A stretch of 64,000 bases of DNA, taken from assembly GCF_016765655.2 (NCBI RefSeq), contig NZ_CP086106.1, positions 3,034,501 through 3,098,500 of the forward strand, in the 5' to 3' direction. Position 1 is the stretch's first letter. Each line of letters begins with the position of its first letter. Positions 58,984-64,000 of the stretch are shown piece by piece. The position numbers and the translations under genes are program-made. Below the pieces are notes generated by a model. That model was given only the letters and a program-made list of their open reading frames with translations. It had not been told where the DNA came from and made no database searches. Origin of the DNA: Skermanella mucosa. Lineage in GTDB: Bacteria; Pseudomonadota; Alphaproteobacteria; Azospirillales; Azospirillaceae.

Positions 58984-59757
58984 ATGTCCAATATTCTGAG
59001 AGAGACGGTCCTAGAGGTCCACCACTGGACCGACAGCCTGTTCAGCCTGAAAACCACACGCGATCCCGGCTTCCGTTTCGACAGCGGCGAGTTCGCCATG
59101 ATGGGCCTCGAAGTCGACGGGCGTCCGCTGCTGCGCGCCTACAGCGTGGTCAGCTCCCCCTACGAGGAGCAGTTGGAGTTCCTGTCGATCAAGGTTCCCA
59201 ACGGTCCCCTGACCAGCCGCCTGCAACACGTCAAGCCGGGCGACACCATCCTGATCAACCGGAAAGCCACCGGAACCCTGCTGCTGCACAATCTGCTGCC
59301 CGGCAAGACCCTGTGGCTGCTGTCCACCGGCACCGGCCTGGCGCCTTTCCTGTCGATCGCCAAGGACCCGACCGTCTATGACCGGTTCGACCGGATCGTC
59401 ATCACCCACACCGTGCGCCACAAGGCGGAGCTGGAGTGCGGGGAGAAGGCGCTGGAGATCCTTCGCGAGAACGAATATATCGGCGAACTCGCCGCCGAGA
59501 AGCTGGTCTACTATCCGACCGTGACGCGGGAGGCATTCCGCAACGAAGGCCGGATCACCGATCTTCTGCGATCCGGCAAGGTGTACCAGGACCTCGGCCT
59601 GACGCCGCTCGACCCCGCGGGCGACCGCGTCATGATCTGCGGCAACCCGCACATGACTTCCGAGCTGACCCGGTACATGGAAGAGCTCGGTTTCGAGATG
59701 GGCGCCAACAACAAGCCGGGCACCTTCGTCATCGAGAAGGCCTTCGCCCAACGCTGA
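58984..59757 (+). CDS. fpr: Ferredoxin--NADP+ reductase
   Basis: FAD enzyme of 257 aa, bacterial subclass II. The FAD site is RAYSVVSSP (about 51-59), the NADP site STGTGLAPF (about 113-121) and the C-terminal end NNKPGTFVIEKAFAQR, close to that of Azotobacter/Rhodobacter-type FPR. It exchanges electrons between NADPH and ferredoxin or flavodoxin, often under oxidative stress. The gene ends at a convergent hairpin with sapC. Confidence 0.95.
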   Translation: MSNILRETVLEVHHWTDSLFSLKTTRDPGFRFDSGEFAMMGLEVDGRPLLRAYSVVSSPYEEQLEFLSIKVPNGPLTSRLQHVKPGDTILINRKATGTLLLHNLLPGKTLWLLSTGTGLAPFLSIAKDPTVYDRFDRIVITHTVRHKAELECGEKALEILRENEYIGELAAEKLVYYPTVTREAFRNEGRITDLLRSGKVYQDLGLTPLDPAGDRVMICGNPHMTSELTRYMEELGFEMGANNKPGTFVIEKAFAQR

Positions 59758-59777
59758 CCGGCGGGCGCTGACCGGCG

Positions 59778-59816
59778 GGGATCGGACGGAAGCCTCCGGG
59801 CCAGCCGTCCGATCCC
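59778..59816. terminator. Bidirectional hairpin between fpr and the SapC gene
   Basis: A 12-bp perfect stem (59778-59789 with 59805-59816) with a 15-base loop lies between the convergent genes. Confidence 0.68.
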
Positions 59817-59823
59817 GAAACCG

Positions 59824-60600
59824 TCAGAGTCCCGACGCCAGCGCCATCAGCCGCTGCCAATTCAGCGAAGACGCGATCTGGAGGTGGATCAGGCCGATCC
59901 AACCCTTCCGGCGGAAGTCCAGATACACGTCGTCCGGCAGGGCATCGAATTTCCCAGGATTGATTCCCAGGAATCCGGTCAGGTTGAACACCTCCCCGCC
60001 GTTCAGCTTGATTTCCGCCGTATAGCGGTCCAGCAGGTCATGGCTCCTGAGAGCCTCGGCGAACTGCCGGGTGTCGGCGATCTGGTTCTGGTAGGCCCGA
60101 CAGAACTCCATGGCCTCCTGGCCGGCTTTCGAAAGCTCGCCGCCCGCCTCGAAGATCGGCGGGCCGTCCGGGAATTCCCCCGCCTCGTCGATGCAGACGG
60201 TGAACTCGCCGGGCTTCGCGGTTTCCATCAGGACCAGCGGGTAGCGCCTGACATAGGCGGGCACATAGGTGTCCGCCCGCCACGCCGGCCGGCCGTCCTG
60301 CTCGCGCAGGAACAGGTTCTGCCGGTCGCGCAATCCCAGCAGGACGATCGGCATGCAGACGGGGCCGTCCGTGAACAGGATCGGGTAGTCTCGCGCCGAC
60401 AGGGCGAACTCCTCGATCATCACGGGGAGGCTGTTGGCCTCGGCCGCGAAGCCGAGATCCGACGACGCACGCAGGCGGGCCGCTCCGTGGCGGTTGCGGT
60501 CGAGCGGGACGGGCCTGCGGTAGAAAAGAGGCAGTTTGGATGCCGAATCGGCTGCCGCTTCGGGGCTGCCGGAGTGTTGGACGGCGCTGCTGTCGGTCAC
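59824..60600 (-). CDS. SapC family protein
   Basis: Protein of 258 aa matching the SapC family: LPLFYRRPVPLDRNRHG, FALSARDYPILFTDG, PAYVRRYPLVLM and the end KGWIGLIHLQIASSLNWQRL. Known from Campylobacter surface-layer-like contexts and many alphaproteobacteria, where the role is unclear. It is cytoplasmic by sequence, lacking a signal peptide. The next upstream minus-strand gene ends 17 bases before it. Confidence 0.87.
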   Translation of the reverse strand: MTDSSAVQHSGSPEAAADSASKLPLFYRRPVPLDRNRHGAARLRASSDLGFAAEANSLPVMIEEFALSARDYPILFTDGPVCMPIVLLGLRDRQNLFLREQDGRPAWRADTYVPAYVRRYPLVLMETAKPGEFTVCIDEAGEFPDGPPIFEAGGELSKAGQEAMEFCRAYQNQIADTRQFAEALRSHDLLDRYTAEIKLNGGEVFNLTGFLGINPGKFDALPDDVYLDFRRKGWIGLIHLQIASSLNWQRLMALASGL

Positions 60601-60617
60601 GCGTGGTGCTCCTGTGC

Positions 60618-60857
60618 TCAGGCTTCCAGAACGACCTCGACCTCCGGCATGTCGCTCAGCCGCTCGGCCAGCAGCGGCGTGCAGCTCACTTCCAGGATAC
60701 CGAAAGCCGAAGAGGGGAGAACCCGGTCGAGTTCCCCCACTAGGCCATTGCCTGACAGAAACTCCTTAAGAATTTCTACGTTTACGTCGCGTTCCTGGCG
60801 CCCGCGGGATCGCGCCGGCGCCGGCTGCGAGAAGTGGACCTTGTACCGCCTGAACAT
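60618..60857 (-). CDS. Small hypothetical protein downstream of the YchJ gene
   Basis: Predicted 79 aa, basic N-terminus (FRRYKVHFSQPAPARSRGRQ) and an acidic C-terminus. The ATG at 60857 directly follows the TAG of the YchJ-family gene with no gap, suggesting translational coupling. No family is recognised. Since the 3' part lies 17 bases from sapC, the three genes may form one operon. Confidence 0.5.
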   Translation of the reverse strand: MFRRYKVHFSQPAPARSRGRQERDVNVEILKEFLSGNGLVGELDRVLPSSAFGILEVSCTPLLAERLSDMPEVEVVLEA

Positions 60858-61343
60858 CTATGCCGCCGCTCCGTGGCATTTCTTGTATTTCTTGCCGCTG
60901 CCGCAGGGGCACGGGTCGTTCCGCCCGATCTTTGACGCGACACGGGGTCGCGGGCCCATGATGCCGTCGACATAGTACCAGCGGTCGTCGCGCCGGGCGA
61001 AGCGGCCGGTCTCGTGATGCACATGGGGCTTTCCCTGCATCGTGAAGTGGGCCACGAATTCGACGAACCCTTCGGAGTCGTCCTTGCCGCCGTCGGTCGT
61101 CGAGCGCACTTCCAGCCCGGTCCACTCGCTGCCCTTCGCCCACTGCTCGGTGTCGGCCCGGCTGAAGTCGCCGCGGGTCTCCGGCAGCAGGGAGCTTTCC
61201 AGATAATCGACGTTGGCCGTCGCGAAGGCGGAGTAGCGCGAGCGCATCAGGGCTTCGGCCGTGGGCGGCGAGTCCGTGCCGGCAAGATAGGGGCCGCAGC
61301 AGTCGTCGAAGGCGCGGCCGGATTTGCAGTAGCAGTCGGTCAT
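60858..61343 (-). CDS. YchJ-family protein with SEC-C motif
   Basis: Protein of 161 aa. The N-terminal cysteine motif ([17 protein letters not shown]) and C-terminal SEC-C zinc motif ([16 protein letters not shown]) flank an NTF2-like fold (about 30-125), the YchJ/UPF0225 layout. Its function is unproven; SEC-C proteins bind zinc and often the translation or secretion machinery. The start is ATG 61343, with GGGAGACC before it; the frame is open 25 codons further upstream. Confidence 0.88.
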   Translation of the reverse strand: MTDCYCKSGRAFDDCCGPYLAGTDSPPTAEALMRSRYSAFATANVDYLESSLLPETRGDFSRADTEQWAKGSEWTGLEVRSTTDGGKDDSEGFVEFVAHFTMQGKPHVHHETGRFARRDDRWYYVDGIMGPRPRVASKIGRNDPCPCGSGKKYKKCHGAAA

Positions 61344-61451
61344 ATGTCGGGTCTCCCTGTTTCGGGGCATTGGTTTAGCGGAACCGATCCTTCGATGCCA
61401 CGGGCAACAGGGGTGCAAACGGCGCGGTAGGCGCGACGAACCCGCCGGGCT

Positions 61452-62459
61452 ATGATGAGCGCCTCATTTCCCGATCGGGGCCCTGTGGTGACCAAGACGA
61501 TTTCCCAAGCGCATCTGAGCAACGTGCTGCGCGACGCGACGATCCCCGAACTGCCAGGCCATTACCGGGGCAAGGTCCGCGACAACTACGATCTGCCCGA
61601 CGGACGGCGCATCATCATCGCCACCGACCGGCTGAGCGCGTTCGACCGCATCCTGACCGCCGTGCCGTTCAAGGGGGAGGCGCTGACCCAGATCGCCCGC
61701 TTCTGGTTCGAGCGGACGGCCGACGTCTGCCCCAACCACGTCATCGACTACCCCGATCCCAATGTCGTCGTATGCCGCCGGCTGGAAATCATGCCCGTCG
61801 AGATCGTCGTCCGCGACTATCTCACCGGCACGACCAGCACGTCGATCTGGTCGATGTACAAGGCCGGGCAGCGCGACATGTACGGTATCCGTCTGCCGGA
61901 CGGCATGACCGAGCACCAGAAGCTGCCGGACACCATCATCACCCCGACCACGAAGGCGTTCGACGCCGGCCACGACGAGCCGCTGACGCCGGCGGAGATC
62001 ACGGGACGCAGGCTGCTGACCCAGGCGCAGTGGGACGAGGTATCGGGCTTGGCGCTGGCGCTGTTCGACCGCGGGCGCGAGATCGCGGCGCGGCAGGGCC
62101 TGATCCTGGTCGATACCAAGTACGAGTTCGGGTTCGACGGCGACGGCAGGATCATCCTGGCGGACGAGATCCACACCCCCGACAGCAGCCGCTACTGGTT
62201 CGGCGAAAGCTACGGGCGGCGGGTCGCGGCGGGCGAACGGCCGGAAAGCTTCGACAAGGACTTCGTCCGCACCTGGGTGACCGCGCGCTGCGATCCGTAC
62301 AAGGACCCGATCCCGGAAATCCCGGACGAGGTTGTGCTCCAGGCGGCGGCCCTCTATATCGACGTCTTCCAGCGGATCACCGGGACGGATTTCCCCATTC
62401 CCGATGACCCGACGCCGGTCCTGGAGCGGATCCGCGCCAACCTCGCGCGCTATTTCTGA
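61452..62459 (+). CDS. purC: Phosphoribosylaminoimidazole-succinocarboxamide synthase
   Basis: SAICAR synthetase of the long type, 335 aa, purine biosynthesis step 7. Core blocks are [20 protein letters not shown] (ATP loop), [29 protein letters not shown] and [13 protein letters not shown]. The start is ambiguous: ATG 61452 or 61455 lack a ribosome site, while GTG 61485 or 61488 would give a protein starting at [10 protein letters not shown]. It does not sit with other pur genes. Confidence 0.93.
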   Translation: MMSASFPDRGPVVTKTISQAHLSNVLRDATIPELPGHYRGKVRDNYDLPDGRRIIIATDRLSAFDRILTAVPFKGEALTQIARFWFERTADVCPNHVIDYPDPNVVVCRRLEIMPVEIVVRDYLTGTTSTSIWSMYKAGQRDMYGIRLPDGMTEHQKLPDTIITPTTKAFDAGHDEPLTPAEITGRRLLTQAQWDEVSGLALALFDRGREIAARQGLILVDTKYEFGFDGDGRIILADEIHTPDSSRYWFGESYGRRVAAGERPESFDKDFVRTWVTARCDPYKDPIPEIPDEVVLQAAALYIDVFQRITGTDFPIPDDPTPVLERIRANLARYF

Positions 62460-62505
62460 CCGCTCCGCCGGCGGGTTTCCTCCCCGTCACCCCAGGGTTT
62501 GACCG

Positions 62506-63810
62506 TTGACCTACGTCGGCATCGATTTCGGCACCACCAACAGCGCGGTCGCCGTGGCGGAGGCGTCCGGCCCGTCGCGGCTGGTGCCGCTGGCGGCAGC
62601 CGGCCGGACATTCGACACCTTCCGCTCGGTCCTGTTCTTCGAGAAGCAAGAAGACCGGCTGGGATCGACGCTGGTCCACTGGGCCGGTCCCGAAGCGATC
62701 GATGCCTATCTGGAAAGCGACGGCGAAGGCCGGTTCGTCCAGTCGGTGAAATCCTACCTGGCCGCGAAGGACTTCACCGGCACCAGCATCCTGGGCAAGC
62801 AGTTCGGCATCGAGCCGCTCGTATCGCTGATCCTGAAGGACCTGAAGGCGAAGGCCGAAGCCTCCGCCGGCCCCCTGCCCGCAACCGTCGTCGTCGGACG
62901 GCCGGCGCACTTCGTGGGCGAGGCAGGCGAGGATGCCGAGGCGCTGGCGCTGGAGCGGCTGCGCGACGCCTTCGCCCGGGCCGGCATGACCGACATCAGG
63001 TTCGAGCTGGAGCCGGTCGCCGCCGCCTATCATTACGAAAGCGGCCTCGACCGCGACGAGACGGTGCTGATCGCCGATTTCGGCGGCGGCACGAGCGATT
63101 TCTGCCTGCTGCGGGTCGGCCCCAAGGCCCGTGGGCGGGCGGAAGCCGGGGAAGACCGCGCCGGCGACATCCTGGGCGTGGGCGGCGTCGGGATCGCCGG
63201 GGACAGCTTCGACAGCAGGATCGTCGAGCACTGCGTGACGCCGCATCTGGGCAAGGGAACGCGCTACCGGGCGATGGACGGGCAGATGCTGCCGATGCCG
63301 GTGTGGCCCTTCGAATACATGCGCCGCTGGCATCTGCTGTCGTTCCTGAACACCGGCCAGACCCGGCGGATGCTCGCCGACATCCTGCGCACCGCGGAGG
63401 AGCCGGAGCGGGTCCGCGCCCTGATCACCGTGATCGAGGAGGGCCTGGGCTTCCATCTGCACCGCGCGGTGGAGCAGGCCAAGGTCGCCCTGTCGGCGGA
63501 GCCCCGGACCCTGTTCCGGTTCGCCCTGCCCGGTACGGTCATCAAAACGCCGATCCGCCGAGCCGAGTTCGAGGAATGGGTGAGGCCGGAAACGGAAGCC
63601 ATCGCCGCCTGCGTCGATGACCTGATGGCGCGTACCGGCGTCGGCGCGGCCGGGGTGGACCGGGTATTCCTGACCGGCGGATCATCGTTCATCCCGGTGA
63701 TCCGCAGGCTGTTCGCCGACCGGTTCGGCGAGGGCAAGCTGAAGACCGGCGGCGAGTTGACCTCGGTCGCGAGCGGCCTCGCGCTGGCCGCCCGCAACGC
63801 CACCCGGTAA
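62506..63810 (+). CDS. Hsp70 family protein (YegD type)
   Basis: Protein of 434 aa with only the actin/Hsp70 ATPase fold: phosphate 1 GIDFGTTNSAVAV (about 5-17), phosphate 2 IADFGGGTSDF (about 186-196) and the adenosine motif FLTGGSSFIPV near the C-terminus. No substrate-binding domain follows, as in YegD. The role is unclear. The start is TTG 62506 with AGGG nine bases upstream; ATG alternatives do not exist before the phosphate-1 motif. Confidence 0.9.
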   Translation: MTYVGIDFGTTNSAVAVAEASGPSRLVPLAAAGRTFDTFRSVLFFEKQEDRLGSTLVHWAGPEAIDAYLESDGEGRFVQSVKSYLAAKDFTGTSILGKQFGIEPLVSLILKDLKAKAEASAGPLPATVVVGRPAHFVGEAGEDAEALALERLRDAFARAGMTDIRFELEPVAAAYHYESGLDRDETVLIADFGGGTSDFCLLRVGPKARGRAEAGEDRAGDILGVGGVGIAGDSFDSRIVEHCVTPHLGKGTRYRAMDGQMLPMPVWPFEYMRRWHLLSFLNTGQTRRMLADILRTAEEPERVRALITVIEEGLGFHLHRAVEQAKVALSAEPRTLFRFALPGTVIKTPIRRAEFEEWVRPETEAIAACVDDLMARTGVGAAGVDRVFLTGGSSFIPVIRRLFADRFGEGKLKTGGELTSVASGLALAARNATR

Positions 63811-63825
63811 GGAGGAAGCTTCCGC

Positions 63826-64000
<175 letters not shown>

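Overview
The window is about 68-70% GC by eye. Dense codon-position bias produces long antisense shadow ORFs throughout. Gene content points to an aerobic, free-living or plant/soil-associated alphaproteobacterium of the Rhodospirillales/Azospirillaceae type, with Skermanella or Azospirillum as the best guess. The clues are a phasin, several DUF1127 proteins, DUF2336, DUF5872 and SapC-family proteins, a MatR/MatA/MatB/MadLM malonate cluster and a sigma-54-driven acetoin dehydrogenase operon. I see no rRNA, tRNA, CRISPR array, insertion sequence or prophage. The genus assignment is inference from gene content.

Layout. 1-3.8 kb: two peptide-type ABC permeases and a gamma-glutamyltransferase homologue, probably the end of a peptide-uptake operon. 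3.8-10.8 kb: a TauE/SafE exporter, a DUF2336 protein, a membrane-anchored degenerate AAA protein, a crotonase, an Hpt/pseudo-receiver protein and a HerA-like ATPase. 10.9-16.3 kb (minus strand): acoA-acoB-acoC followed by acoR, with a textbook sigma-54 promoter and a TGCGACA repeat array before acoA. 16.3-22.1 kb: a phasin, GlsB/YeaQ protein, periplasmic ClpP-like protein, gamma carbonic anhydrase, L-lactate permease and a stand-alone terminase-small-subunit-like protein. 22.2-27.2 kb: matR diverging from matA-matB-madL-madM, so malonate is imported, activated to malonyl-CoA and decarboxylated to acetyl-CoA. 27.3-37.9 kb: a 2Fe-2S/heme-type adenylate cyclase, MATE exporter, SWIM-SNF2 helicase, fused SecDF and TerC. 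37.9-41 kb: a redox/sulfur-flavoured set comprising two YeeE/YedE halves, an AhpD-like protein, a Crp/Fnr regulator, a DUF2892 protein, a thioredoxin-like protein and an IsdG-type monooxygenase.

41.2-49 kb (mostly minus strand): a PQQ-type beta-propeller protein with a NarX/NarL-like two-component pair, DUF2076, Bax-inhibitor-1, an ECF sigma/anti-sigma pair and a run of DUF1127-family small proteins with a 28-codon gene appended. 49.4-54.5 kb: an ACT regulator, DUF5872, phenylalanine hydroxylase, SDR, single-domain response regulator, a coiled-coil gene that apparently starts at ATA, and an M20 peptidase homologue. 54.7-64 kb: a CPBP protease, an ATP-grasp ligase coupled to a phosphoesterase, a FemAB/CelD-type acyltransferase, ferredoxin-NADP reductase, SapC, YchJ, PurC, a YegD-type Hsp70 and the end of an SDR gene.

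Functionally, much of the window feeds two- and three-carbon substrates (acetoin, lactate, malonate) into acetyl-CoA, beside polyhydroxyalkanoate storage, with redox and stress signalling around it. The most unusual items are the ATA-start coiled-coil gene, a 12-codon leader overlapping matA, a promoter with an operator over its -10 box before the orphan terminase-like gene, and several proteins that keep a family fold but have lost key catalytic residues.
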